Positions 1 through 12,969 are shown, counted from the first letter of the stretch. The stretch: 64,000 bases of DNA from Eremomyces bilateralis CBS 781.70 (GCF_010015585.1 NW_022985091.1:14138-78137); one strand, 5' to 3'. The notes: generated by a model from the sequence alone, not told the origin. Numbers and translations are program-made.

Positions 1-2177
1 TGACCGTCCCGTCGTGCGAGCCCGACGCCAGCGTCTTGCCGTCCGGCGAGAAGGCCACGGCCGAGACCCCGCTCGAATGGCCCTCGAGCGTCTGCAGCAC
101 CGCATTCCATTTCTCTTCGACCTGTAGTAACCTCCGTATCCATCTAGGTATGCAATTTGCGAATTGCTTTCTTATTATGCTCATTGTCGGTGCGAATGCG
201 AGGGCACTGCAGTACGTCTGAAGGGGAGCTAACCCGATAGCGTATCGATTGTAGACCACGAACCGCTTCGCCTCATAGATGATATCTGAGAGGCTAGGAC
301 AGTCACTTATCTAGTCGAAGTCTTAGCGAGATTATATACTATGCCGGAGGTATAACTAACGGAAGCAAGCGACTCTAAAGACGCGATGGTATGAATTCCT
401 TCCGATACCTGCCCCATCCATCCGAGAGTTTCGAGCCAGTGGAGGAAATGCTCTTGTAGGAAACGGTGTACTTGGTCGCCATCTTGAAGCTTGGCCTCGC
501 TTCTCTGGAGATGCTGGATCCAATATAGACATGCATACCGAACCTCAGGAGGGAGATGCTGCGCTGTAAGACTAGTTTCAATATCAGTCACTAATGCTCC
601 TGGTCGGTCCACACTAAGAATATCTTGCTTAAGAGCACCAGACATAAGCTTAATGCAGCTTGTAGCGAGTGATTTATGTGCTTGCTTCTCGTCAATCCCA
701 ATTTTCAAATCTGTACATCTCTTTGGGTCAAGGAGGAAGTCGCGGAACGATGGATGATGTAAACGCAGCGGCTGAGTCGAATTCTTTGGAACGTCCAGAA
801 TCGCATGAAGATCGTTCAGTGTTTGGTCTAGTTGTTGTAGCGTACTGTCGAGCGTAGTATCAAGCGTAGCGTGGAGTAGTTTCCCCAATGAGTCGGTGGA
901 TAGAGGAGAATAGAGGACAGCAATGGTCCCCATGGTTGTTCCAAGTCGCTCGCGCCATTTCTTGCTTTCTCGCCCCCTGTATTTTCGGATAGACTTCTTG
1001 AGAATTGTGATGTAGATGTTGTCCAGGTGCTGTTGTGGAGCTACTACAGGATCGCCATTCTTGTTATCTGTCGCGGAACTATCTGAAGACGACCCGTCTC
1101 CCGAGTCATCCGCAGAGTCAGGCTTGAGGATTATAGATATTCGATCTGCAGCAAAGTATTCGCCCTCCTCGATAAAGCGACATGCAGTTGCCGCCCAGAT
1201 GAATAGCTCATTTGCACTGTCAACGAGTTGACCAATGATATGCTCGTCAGGCCAACCAGCAGGGAGACAGTACCTACGAGCAATGTCTTCAAGCTTGTGC
1301 CGTAAGAAAATGCGGATATCATGATCGACAATCGACGACGATATTTCGTGGAGTATAAAATCCCGGTGTACAACATTTGGGATTTGGATGAAGCCGTTTC
1401 GGATCGGAACGTCAGGTCGGCTGGTTAAGAATACTCGAAGCTGGACCGTCTCTAAGGACCGAACCTCCGCTAGCAATTGTAAAATAGTCTGGATGTCGTT
1501 CTCGTCCTCGCACTCATCAAGCGCATCAACGACAAGAATATATCGGGGTTGGCTGCTGCTGCCCGCCAGCTGCGACAATGGATTAAGGACCAGATGGCGC
1601 CATTGTTCACTTAGATCCCGGTTGGCAATGTCGCTCTGGGCGGAAATCGCGTTGCAAATGATTCGTTTCAGATCCGGTACTTTGTTTGCCAGTTGTACTG
1701 CAACGCTTGTAACAAAATTACCGGCATGGCCGACATCTCCGCCGCCTCTTGAGAAGAAGAAACTAGCACCAAGGGTTTCCTTCGCCGGGTTCGCCCAATA
1801 CCTAGACACTGTTCGCGCCACCGTGGACTTGCCCGTGCCAGCCAAACCGCTTAGCCAAAAGATGCTCGGCGAATTTTCTCCCTTTACCCAGTTGTCTATA
1901 TCTTCACGGAGGCCGACGCGGGTATTGTCAAGGCAGGTCGGGTCATGTCGTCGCTGGTGTGCGTAGAACGGTGCGTCCTTCGCGGTAGGGAGGGAGCCGA
2001 GTATATCGTTCAAGTCTAGACTTGCCATTTAGCTTCCTGATGCTTCGAGCCCACAGCCAGTTAAGTACACTCACCTTTACTGGCCCCGACGTTCACAGAT
2101 CCGTGGAATTCATTATTACCAGCGATAACCAGCGAACCGTCCTTGGCGGTCGCATCGCTGATACGTTGCTGAGCCAT
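1..2177 (-). CDS. NLR: N-terminal amyloid-like motif, NACHT, WD40 (partial)
   Basis: STAND/NLR-type signalling ATPase, cut by the window edge. I read three exons: 2177-2075, 2015-361 and 310-<1, with introns of 59 nt (GTGAGT...CTAG) and 50 nt (GTTAGT...GCTAAGA...CTAG); phases close (103+1655 nt = 586 codons). Exon 1 alone encodes 34 residues starting MAQQRISDATAKDG and holds a HET-s-like amyloid motif candidate (residues about 6-31). The NACHT ATPase follows, with Walker A GLAGTGKST at about 91-99 and Walker B ILVVDALDECED near 195. Exon 3 continues through an AKRFVVYNR stretch, usual in this family just before the repeats, and enters a WD40 repeat (EGHSSGVSAVAFSPDG). Fungal NLRs of this type sense non-self through the repeats and trigger cell death. 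The ATG at 2177 is chosen because the in-frame TAA just before the exon-2 ATG shows that the downstream ATG is not needed and that splicing joins the exons. C-terminal repeats lie outside the window. Confidence 0.85.
2118..2162 (-). other. amyloid-motif candidate of the NLR (exon 1)
   Basis: Encodes ISDATAKDGSLVIAG, residues 6-20 of the NLR, followed by NNEFHGSVNVG. The spacing of hydrophobic, Gly and Asn residues resembles the HET-s-related amyloid motifs (for example the SRVLIGNEYGG stretch of HET-s). The same ungapped 15-residue window in the neighbouring Helo-like protein is ISDVTADGHSVVIAG: 10 identical residues. That it forms amyloid is inference. Confidence 0.6.
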
Positions 2178-3321
2178 GAGCTTGGAGTAACGATGCTAAA
2201 TCTTTCGCCCTGCTAGTAGTTATTGATCTCTCGTTGCGAAATGCGAATACTGCGGCGTACGTGCGCAAGGAAACATTCTGGAGTGAGTCCATATCTACAT
2301 AGTATACCTACCCCCAGGTCACATGTGAGGTTCATTCTCAGCTGGCGAATGCATTCCGCCAGCCTCGCCAATGAACGAGCTTGCCTTGCCGCTGTCGGCT
2401 GCTGGAGAAATGCATCGGTTGCAGCCTGTAGAGTGCAGACCAAGTTGGATGCCAAGATCATTTCGTGAATACGCCGACACGGAGAAGGAGAAGGGTGGCT
2501 AGTGGCTACCCACTTTTTCGGTGTAGATCCCTTTATCTGACCAATGGAACTGAGCAAAGAGAAGGCTCTGGCGGGCTGGCCCCAATTGTTGAATCTGTAG
2601 ATTCTGTACGGAGGTGTTACCGACTTACCATACTGGCGGACGGGCTGTACCGCAGCTAGCCCAATCCATGTGGATCAGTCATTCCTCTCAGCCTTGAGCC
2701 TTGCAAAAAATAAAAGTCGGTCCCTACTCCCTGCAAGTTCCATAGCCAAATCATCTCATCCACACCGAGATACTTACTCGAGAGCCGAGTTATTCTCGCA
2801 TTGGCATAGTATATGATTCCATGGTTGATGGCAGCAAAGGTCTGGCCATTGTTGCGGACGTTTTGCTGATACTGCCTTGCTGGACGCAGTAAGGCGTAGT
2901 AGGTAAGGCATAACTGAAGCTGCTCTGGTGGGGCAAGGGTCCGCTGGACATTGGGTGCTAGTGCTGCCATTGCTACCATTGCTACTATTGCTTTATTAAT
3001 TATAACCAATTATTGAAAAAGTCTGGGACGCTCAGCAATACAATCTCATATTCGCCTTGATAAGTACTCTCGAGGTACTGTACTGCGTGGTAATTATATC
3101 AACGAACAAATTCAGGGTTTGGCAAATGGCATCTTCAAGTGGTCACGCCAATATGCGCGATGATTTGTCACAACACACGAATTGCGCCTCACTGAACCGC
3201 AGTCTTTTACTGCCCCGCATATATGGTTCATTGTTTCCTTTGTGTTTTAACCACTACCTCCTCTCCTTTCCCTTGGTTGAACCCATTAACTAGTCGATTC
3301 CTTTCCAGTGTTCGTTTAGTC
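2178..3321. promoter_or_regulatory. divergent intergenic region between NLR and Helo-like gene
   Basis: About 1.1 kb separating two divergently transcribed genes. Short minus-strand reading frames (2213-2557, 2656-3009) show no domain or splice support. It presumably carries both promoters; a pyrimidine-rich stretch lies at about 3224-3310, just upstream of the ATG at 3322. No repeat or RNA gene seen. Confidence 0.5.
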
Positions 3322-4275
3322 ATGCCGGAACCTCTTAGCATCACTGCGGCTGTTGTAGGCATTACAGCCACAGCTCTCCAGAGCGTTCAATTTCTCGCCA
3401 AGACCATCGACAACATTAAAGACGCCCCAAGAACCGTCAAATTCATCAGCGCCGACCTTCGCGCAGTTGAGAGTGTGTTGCAGGATCTGGAAGTACAAGC
3501 CGATTCACCGCAACCCATTCAGAGTAAGCAAATCGGGCCTGCTGTCGAGAACTGTGACAGAGCATGCAAAGCATTTCAGTTGCAAGTCGAGCATTGGATG
3601 AACCGTTCCAAAGACGACAAGATGTTTTGGGTCTCTCGGTGGAGGGTTGGACTATTTGGGCAGGAGAGGATCAAGACATTCAAAGGGCAGCTTAGCGACT
3701 GCAAAAGCACTCTTAGCGTCGCACTGGCTACGGCAACTCTGTTTGTTTACCGACAGCCTTTCAGCCTGCCAATAGCTGACTGATTGAGTAGCTTAGCTGT
3801 AACTAGCCAAAAGGACCTGGCGAAAGAGCAGAGAGACAGCATGCTAAGGGTAAACGAAGCAGACCTTGCGCAAGAGCTTATTAGTGCAGGCAATGAAGGG
3901 GTGGAAATTGAGCGCAATCTGCAACAACTCATAGTTAGAGGAAGCACCGAGCCGGACGAGGAATCCGAGCAGAGCAAACAGGAGCTTCTCCAAGAGCTTC
4001 GGAGACAGCAAGCCGGCAACAATACCTTCAGAGAGATGTGTGAGGAAGCCCTTTCCAAAACAGTGTATGAGCGTACAGGGCAGAAGATCAAAGGTGTCAA
4101 GGCAACAAACAATAGTTCAGCTGTGACGGGATTCATCAACACTTCTGGGGAAGAGTCAAAGATCGATCAGGATATCTCTGATGTTACTGCTGATGGCCAC
4201 AGCGTGGTCATTGCTGGGGTCGTGAAGGGCTTCGATTTCAAGGACTTGCGTCTAGGTAAGCCTGGGGGTTCTTAA
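3322..4275 (+). CDS. Helo-like N-domain protein with C-terminal amyloid-like motif; putative NLR effector partner
   Basis: Starts MPEPLSITAAVVGITATA, the typical opening of the fungal Helo_like_N / STAND N-terminal family (PF17111, also named for azaphilone cluster protein L). An intron at 3741-3791 (GTTTGT...GCTGAC...GTAG, 51 nt) joins exon 3322-3740 to 3792 onward in phase. The middle is a charged, probably coiled-coil region (residues about 155-235). The C-terminus has two motif-like stretches: VKATNNSSAVTGFINTS, then ISDVTADGHSVVIAG (residues 268-282), which matches the NLR's first exon. Read without a second intron it ends at 4275 (300 aa). A good donor at 4256 (GTAAGC) and acceptor at 4327 would instead give a 355-aa form ending at 4512 with a low-complexity hydrophobic tail. 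By analogy with HET-s/NLR pairs it would be a membrane-targeting cell-death executor; that function is inferred. Confidence 0.75.
4174..4218 (+). other. matching amyloid-motif candidate of the Helo-like protein
   Basis: Encodes ISDVTADGHSVVIAG near the C-terminus, followed by VVKGFDFKDL. Identical to the NLR exon-1 motif at I, S, D, T, A, S, V, I, A and G (10 of 15, no gaps). Synonymous codons differ, so this is protein-level similarity rather than a recent DNA copy. Confidence 0.6.
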
Positions 4276-4512
4276 GGAGATGTCGGCAGAGGATATGGGG
4301 TTAGCAATTTTGACTTACTGTATCTAGTGGACCGGCGTAACGCAGACATCGACGTGGACTATGTCGATCTAGGATTCCCCTTTTCCATCATGATCATCCT
4401 CTCTTCAAAGTTCGAACAAATGCTATTAAGACTTATGACGCATTCGCAGAGTCTGTCCAGTGTTGATGTCTTTCTGTTTGAGTTCAACCATTCAAAGTGC
4501 CGCCGACAATAA

Positions 4513-5623
4513 TAATGCTTCGAGCACGACTTCCAAGTCTCCTATCGCCAGATTGAATCGTGAACTCGGAACTAGGAAATCCCGAACGTCTCAAACTGTC
4601 AATTTCCCCGTTTCACTCATCGCGCATTCTTCGAAACATTTCTTTTGAGTTGTGGCCCACCGCAACGTTTCAGTACGCATTTCAGGCCACTTCGCGTGAT
4701 TAACATGCCAGCAACCGATGACTTCAGGAGATAGGGATGATCAGATGATGAAGCGATGTCAATCCGAGGTGAAGAGTTCGCAGTTGCAATGATGGCGCGA
4801 GTTGGCACAGTCCATATCTATCCGATCATCACGTTCGAGTTGATCATGAGAATTGGACACGCGACGTCTACTCCTGCGGGATAGAAGAGGATGCTCAAAG
4901 CTACCATAGGTACGGTAGGCTGTGTGTCCATGGTCATTCGCGTCCGATGAATGTGACGGGAATGAGGTTTGTTGTGCCAGATCTTCTTAAGTAAATCGAT
5001 GTGTGTTATTAAGGTTGTAATTATAGTCGTAAAGAAGGTTAAATGAATGAATGTAGTTGATACTCGGAAGGTACATATAACTTAATCAAGTCAATTGTAG
5101 TAACGTGGTCACGCATGGCTAATTATTGTGGCTCGGGGTGGGTACCGGATAGAGCTACATTCATAAACCCCCCCGATTGTTCTCTGCCTGTGTGTGCCAC
5201 TCTTTTTTTGCAGGTTCCAGTTTGAATCTGGTTTACGTAGTTCTTTCTTTTTGTTAACAGCTTAATTATGTCTCTAATCCTCTGGTTGGAGTTAATGCGC
5301 CTTATTGAATGCAGGCGGTTTCGTCGCTCCGATTGTGGTAGGTGGACATTAGATCCTTTCCTTCTATTGGCTCACATTTTTTTATAGTCGAGTCTTTAGG
5401 TCTGTTTCTCTACACCACTTAGTCCATGGTGGTTCCCTTCGAGTCCATCGTACAATCTGTCATATTGACTACATAACACAAGCTATCGAAGAGCGTCATC
5501 ACTCGTAACCAACAAGTCTGCAAGGAGATATAAGAAAAGCGTTCCCAATTGCTCCATCGAATGCCAGCCGATCAAAAGACACGGCGTAACCTTCCAAAGT
5601 CGCTTATCCAAGAACGCGATCCA
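4513..5623. other. intergenic, no gene seen
   Basis: About 1.1 kb, AT-richer than its surroundings, between the Helo-like gene and the 3' end of the zinc-finger gene. Reading frames are short and lack family features. No RNA gene or clear repeat was recognised. Confidence 0.5.
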
Positions 5624-7817
5624 TCACCATCCCCAGTTCTCCTCACTCCACTCCCCCGGCGCTGCATTCCCCATCCCGACGTCGCAGAACAAGTCGACAT
5701 CGCAAAACACCCCCGACGGCCCCATATTGACCCCGAGACTGGACCCCATCCCCTCCATGTCCTGCCCGATCATCTTCAGATCCTCTGCTAACTTCAATTC
5801 CTCCTCCCGCGACTCCAGGTCCTGCGCTCCGCCCATCATCTGCGAGTCCATGGGGCTGGTCGGCGGTGTTTCTCCCGCGCTACTGACGCGACTTCGCGCG
5901 AGGCCGAAGTGGATTTTCTCGTCCGCGTCGAAGCTTTGGAGGCTTTTGGTCGGGGAGCCCAGTTGTGCGGGGCTGATAGTACCCAGCGGAGGCGACGCGG
6001 GCGGGGTTTTCGGATCCAATCCATGCGGCAGGCTGTTCCATTTAACGATACCGGGGAGTTCGACGTCTGCCTGGACGAGCGAGGGCGGGAGGGGAAATTC
6101 CTCCGTTAAACTTGCTGGCCCATCGCGATTGGCGCCGCCGGTGGCCGATGGGGACGAGGTGAACGATTCGGATTCGATTTCGTCGATGCTGAACTTGAGG
6201 TCGCTGCGAGGGTCAGTAGGCTGAACTAAGGGGAACCGTCCGATCCACGTACCTGAATGACACATCCTCCTGAGTGTCACCACCCAAAGTGGTGAACTGC
6301 GTGGCATCGAAGGGAGGCGGGCTGGTGGCCGGGCTAATTGGATATGAACCCTCCGATGCCCCCGACAAGGACGATGCATACGGGCCGCTGGAGTGGATCT
6401 CCAGGCCCGTTTCCTCCTCCTTATCCATGATCCTCGCTCGGAGCGCTTTCTCCACCCGCTGCTCCAACTCGGGTCTCTTCTTCTTCGGTCGCCCTCTCCT
6501 CGCCGTCTTCCGCACCGCATTTGGAAACGCTCCCGAGCACATGCCGCGCTGTCGATGCCGCGTCAACGCATCCTGGCGCTGAAACGCGGTCCCGCAGAGA
6601 CACTTGTGCGGCTTGTCGCCGAAATGGATCTTGGCGTGGCGCTTGAGGTCGTGCTGGCGGACGAAGCACTTGTTGCAGTCGTTGCAGCGGAACTGCCGGT
6701 CGCCGAGATGGGTCTGCACATGGGCTTTGATGTTTTCCTTGCGCCCGAAGGTCTTGCGGCACTGCGGGAACAGGCAGGTCCATTTGTGGCTGACGGGGTC
6801 TTGCTCGCCGATAAATGCTTGCACTTCGGCGGAGGAGATCCCCGTGTCTTCGATGGATGCGTTGAGGTACATGCCGGCAACCTGCACTCCGGCGGAAGGA
6901 GATCCAGGGTGAAATTGGGGTGACGAGAGGAGTGCATCAAGATCATCGCCTGCTTGGGACGAAGGCATGTACGGTGTGGTAGAGGGTGAGAATGAGATTG
7001 GTGGTGCGGGAGTGACGGGGAATCCGCCAAACGTGGCTGTTGATCGTAGTTGGGGCGAAACAGTCGGCGATCGCTCTGGAGAGAAAGCATCGGACGAATA
7101 ATACGACGACTCATTCTCTCGGTCGCTCTCCGGATTGTCCACGTTCATGGAGAAGACCTGCTCCATCCCTGGTGGGTCGAGATTGATCTCCGTCACGTCA
7201 CCAAAACTTGATGGCATGGGCGCCACATCTAAGTTGTCACCGTGTGGCGCCGTGTTCGTTTGTTTCTGCGGTGTTGCCATGGGCGTCGGGAGAATATTGA
7301 CTTGGATGATCCCCAGATCGCTGAACTCGTTGATGCGCTCACGGAATTCGCGGAGCCGCTCCTCCGGCGATTTCAGTGGCGATCGGGGGGTGGCTGGTTG
7401 TGAGTGCGTCGTCAACGACGCATTGTACTGAGTTGGGTCCGGGGAATAGGCCGCCCGCGGTCCTAGGGATTGATGGTGCTGGTTCTGTTGCCCCAGCTGA
7501 GGCATGTTTTGCAACTGCGCTACCTGCGTCGGATGTTGTTGAGGGTCCTGTCCTGTGTGGGGGTTAGCTATACTTACCGTCGACTCCAGCTCCTGGGTCG
7601 GCGTCGTGATCATCGAAGACAACGGCGGCGACCTCGTCCGCTTGTAGGGGTTCCGGGGGATGTCGAGACTCATCCCTCGTCGGTGACCCTGGTTGGTTTG
7701 ACGCTGGACGATGGCTGGAAGGGGTCGAACGTTGGCCGACTCAAGTTGAGGCGTGGAGTTTTGCCGACGGTGGGTCGTGCGGCGACGCTCAATGCTTGAG
7801 TTTGGCGTGGACAACAT
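5624..7817 (-). CDS. ace2: C2H2 zinc-finger transcription factor, Ace2/Swi5 type
   Basis: Nuclear transcription factor. Exons 7817-6253 and 6203-5624, joined across a 49-nt intron (GTACGT...CTACTGACC...CGCAG), give 714 aa. Three zinc-finger units begin near residue 348: CLFPQCRKTFGRKENIKAH, then CNDCNKCFVRQHDLKRH, then a shorter CLCGTAFQRQDALTRH unit, the arrangement of the Ace2/Swi5 family. A basic KTARRGRPKKKRPELEQR stretch follows. The N-terminal half is Gln/Pro/Ser-rich with many SP/TP sites, and the C-terminus is acidic. In yeast Ace2/Swi5 drive late-mitotic and cell-separation genes; in Aspergillus fumigatus Ace2 affects conidiation and wall genes. Oddity: a 25-nt sequence near 7558-7588 looks like a perfect tiny intron but is read through in frame. 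The family call is firm; the exact orthologue is likely. Confidence 0.88.
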
Positions 7818-9170
<1,353 letters not shown>

Positions 9171-9818
9171 ACGTCTCGCTGCACACCAGTCAGAGTGATC
9201 TGAAAATGCCGTCGAAAGGCAACACTCGAGAGAAGATTGAAGTGTATGAATAGTCTCTAGATAAGAACCAAAACAGACCATTCTCGACATCATATGAGCT
9301 CCTTGGGCCATCTGTCCAAGCCTCCAAGGCCTTAAAGTGCGTGTAGCGTAGGGTAGAATATCTTCGACGCCCGTGATATCAGCCTATTTCGCACTGGGAA
9401 TATCAAATAGAATCCGGTAGTTGCAGCACATGCAGAAGGGAGACGGTCATAACTGTAAAAAATCCCATGTCTTCAAGCGATCATCGCCCATACTCAGTCC
9501 AATATCTACGTTCATTCCAGCCAATTGGCGATCAGATGTTCAGACGACTTGACAGGGGGCATCAACCTCAACTTACAACAATGAAATAAGTAAGACCAAG
9601 AAGTCAACAGGACATCGCAGCTCAAATAACATCCACATCTTTCCGAGAAATCGGTTGCTTTCCAGTCGCTTTATAGATACGTGATCTACAGCTTCCCCAA
9701 TGCAGTTCTCTGTGGAGGCCTATGCCTAGGCGCTCCCGGACTCGACCCTACTTCGAACGAGACCACCGTTCCCTTTCGACAACGCGCATAGATTCGTCGA
9801 CCCTTCACACTATCCAGC
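9171..9818. other. intergenic, ubiquitin 3' end to SEC24 promoter
   Basis: 648 bp holding the ubiquitin-fusion 3' UTR and the SEC24 upstream region. No open reading frame with coding features and no repeat recognised. Confidence 0.5.
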
Positions 9819-12800
9819 ATGTCGGACTTCTCCATGTTCCATGCCCTCGGGCAGCATTCCATAAACCCAAACGACCCAAAAGTCGAGCCCGAAGCGCCCC
9901 AGTTCCGACCGCCAATTGCACCAGCACCCTCGGGGTATCATCAATCAGGTTCATATCAGAGCGCTCCTCCGCAACAGCAACAATATGACCCTTCTGTCGC
10001 CCACACACAGCCGGGAACGCAAGCTGGGAACCCGCCATACCAGGAGCAGGGATACTTCGCGCCACCAGGATCAACGCCAGGAGCCGCACCACCCGCCGGA
10101 ATGGAGGGATTGACACAACAGATGAGCCACGTCGGTTTAGGGACCGAAGGCGCGGCTCCGGCAAGGACACATAAAAAGCGAGATCGGCATGCCTACCACA
10201 ATATCGAGACGCCGGGAGGCAGCTCGCAAGCGTTCAATGGGATGCCCCAAGGGCAGGTTGCGCCCTCTCAATATCTTAACCAACAGATCACTCCTGCGAT
10301 GAACCAATTCCCTGCCGCTGCGAACCCGATATTCACCCCTCAAGACCAAGCGACGGCACCGCAGCATGCCGCGCGGAGCAATACCCCTCTCCAAGGCAGT
10401 GCCGTCACATCCGCGCAGGGACGAGTCGATCCGGAGCAGATCCCAAGCGTCCCTCGAGCCCGGGACTTTGCAACCCAATACTATCTGGACCATGCGTATG
10501 CGACTGTGGAGCGACATTTACCACCTCCTGCGGCGGTCCCGTACATTGCCTTCGATCAAGGCAATGCCTCGCCGAAATTCACCCGATTGACGCTCAATTG
10601 CATCCCCTCGACACAAGAAGCGCTTGCGGCTACCAGCCTTCCTCTCGGCCTCATAGTGCAACCATTGGCGCGGTTGCAAGATGGAGAGCAACCCATACCG
10701 GTGTTGGATTTCGGCGACATGGGCCCTCCCCGCTGTCGACGATGTCGAGCTTACATCAATCCTTTCATGACCTTCCTTTCAGGAGGGAGCAAGTTCGTGT
10801 GCAACATGTGTACATTCCCGAATGACGTTCCGCCAGAATATTTCTCGCCGACCGACCCCTCCGGTGTACGGGTCGATCGACCGCAACGGCCGGAGCTAAT
10901 GCTGGGAACGGTCGAGTTTATGGTTCCGAAGGAATACTGGGGGAAGGAGCCGGTGCCATTACGATGGCTGTTTTTGATCGATGTGTGTGAAGAGTCGGTG
11001 AACAAGGGGTTCGTGGATGCTTTCTGCGAGGGAATCATGAGCGCCCTATACGGCCCATTTGACTCGGACAATGACAATGAGGAGGCTGGACGGCTGCCAC
11101 CGGGGTCACAAATTGGCATCGTCACGTTCGACAAGGAGATTCATTTCTATAATTTGAGCGCGGGGTTGGAAAAGGCGCAAATGATGGTCATGACCGATAT
11201 TGAGGACCCGTTCGTTCCGTTTAGTGAAGGCATGTTCGTCGATCCCGAGGAGTCGCGGACCGTCATCACCGCATTGCTTACGCAGTTGCCGAACATGTTC
11301 TCCGGGCTCAAGAACCCCGAACCGGCGCTGCTCTCGACACTCAATGCCGCACTGGAAGCGTTATCTACGACTGGAGGGAAGATTGTTTGCTCAATAGGCG
11401 AGCTGCCAACATGGGGACCAGGACGGCTCTTTTTCCGCGATGATACCAAGATGCACGGGACCGATGCAGAGAAGAAGCTGCTCACCACCGAGCATCCTCT
11501 GTGGACGAAAGCGGCCACGAAAATGGTGGAACATGGCATCGGAGTGGATTTCTTCATGGCGGCTCCCAGTGGCGGCTTTCTTGATATCGCGACTTTAGGT
11601 AAGTCTTGGAGGCTTTGGGCTTTGGCCTTTTTTAACGCATCGTAGGTCTCGTCTCGTCGAAATCCGGAGGTGAAATCTACTACTATCCCAACTTCCATGC
11701 CCCTCGCGATTCCCTTCGATTGGCACGGGAGATCAAACATACCGTGACACGGGAAACCGGATACCAAGCCCTCATGAAAGTTCGCTGTTCGAACGGCTTG
11801 CAAGTATCCGCGTACCATGGCAATTTCACCCACCATACGTTCGGAGCGGATCTAGAGTTCGGCGCCATCGACTCGGATAAGGCGCTCGCCGTCATGTTCA
11901 GCTACGACGGCAAGCTGGACCCGAAACTCGATGCGCATTTCCAAAGCGCGTTGCTTTATACGACGGCCAGCGGCCAGCGACGGGTACGATGCAGCAACAT
12001 TGTCGCGAGCGTGTCAGAGGGGTCGATCGAGGCGATGAAGCTCGTCGATCAAGAAGCCGTCGTGGACGTGATCGCCAAGGAGGCCGCCTCACGAGTACCC
12101 GAGAAGTCGCTCAAGGACGTTCGAAGCGCGTTGAACGAGAAGACCGTCGATATCCTGGCGAGCTACCGAAAGCTATCCTCGGGATCCCATCCACCCGGCC
12201 AATTGATCCTGCCCGAACTGATGAAAGAGTTCAGCATGTACATGCTCGGCCTGATCAAGTCTCGCGCTCTGAAAGGCGGACGCGAACCCACCGATCGTCG
12301 CGTTCACGATCTGAAATTGCTGAAGCAGATGGGCGCCATGGAGATGTCCCTGTACCTGTACCCCCGCGTCATCTCCCTCCACGACCTCGACGAGAAAGAC
12401 GGCTTCCCCAACGAAAACGGCCACCTCCGCATGCCCGCCACCGTACGCGCGAGCTTCTCCCGCGTCGAAGAGGGCGGCGTCTACATCGTCGACAATGGCC
12501 AAATTTGCCTCCTCTGGCTGCACGCGCAGGTATCCCCGAACCTCCTCGAAGACCTGTTCGGACCGGGAAATACCACACTCAAATCGCTGGACGCGTTCCT
12601 TGCTGCCCTGCCGGTCCTGGATACCCACCTCAACGCGCAGGTGCGCAACATCCTGCAGTACCTGGAGACGACGCGCGGGTCCAAGGCGTTGACGCTGCAG
12701 CTCGCGCGACAGGGGCTGGACGGCGCGGAATACGAGTACGCGCGGCTGCTGTACGAGGACCGGAACAACGAGGCGCAGAACTATGTGGACTGGCTGGTTC

Positions 12801-12969
12801 ACCTGCATCGACAGATCACCATGGAAGTAAGTGGACATCGAAATCGCAAGTGTTGAACTCTGACTGACGATGATAGCTTTCCGGCCAGCGGAAGAAAGAA
12901 GAGTCGACGAGCGATCCGTTGGCGGCGATAGGCACGGGATTTTCGGGCTTTCGGCCGTACTGGGGTTGA
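9819..12969 (+). CDS. sec24: COPII coat cargo-adaptor subunit Sec24
   Basis: Exons 9819-11598, 11646-12826 and 12877-12969 (introns of 47 and 50 nt, both starting GTAAGT) encode 1017 aa. Sec24 pairs with Sec23 on ER exit sites, binds cargo sorting signals and builds the inner COPII coat. An N-terminal Pro/Gln-rich region of about 220 residues precedes the zinc finger, PPRCRRCRAYINPF...FVCNMCTFPND (about residue 305). The trunk domain follows (LRWLFLIDVCEESVNKG, GSQIGIVTFDKEIHFY), then the beta-sandwich, helical and gelsolin-like domains; the last includes the stretch ending LEDLFGPGN. The final exon supplies the conserved end GQRKKEE...GFRPYWG. Length is slightly above the yeast protein because of the N-terminal tail. 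The reading frame continuing past the second donor is intron read-through, not used. Confidence 0.96.

Noticed and set aside
307-360. Unspliced end of the NLR NACHT frame at a TAA (573-residue product)
   Set aside because: The frame after the stop continues the family's AKRFVVYNR region and WD40 repeat, and a 50-nt GT-AG intron joins them in phase.
2213-2557. 114-codon minus-strand frame upstream of the NLR, possible extra N-terminal domain
   Set aside because: The NLR has a better start with motif and splice at 2177, and this frame has no domain and no splice to it.
2656-3009. 117-codon minus-strand frame in the divergent promoter
   Set aside because: Low-complexity start, no recognised family, codon use unlike neighbours.
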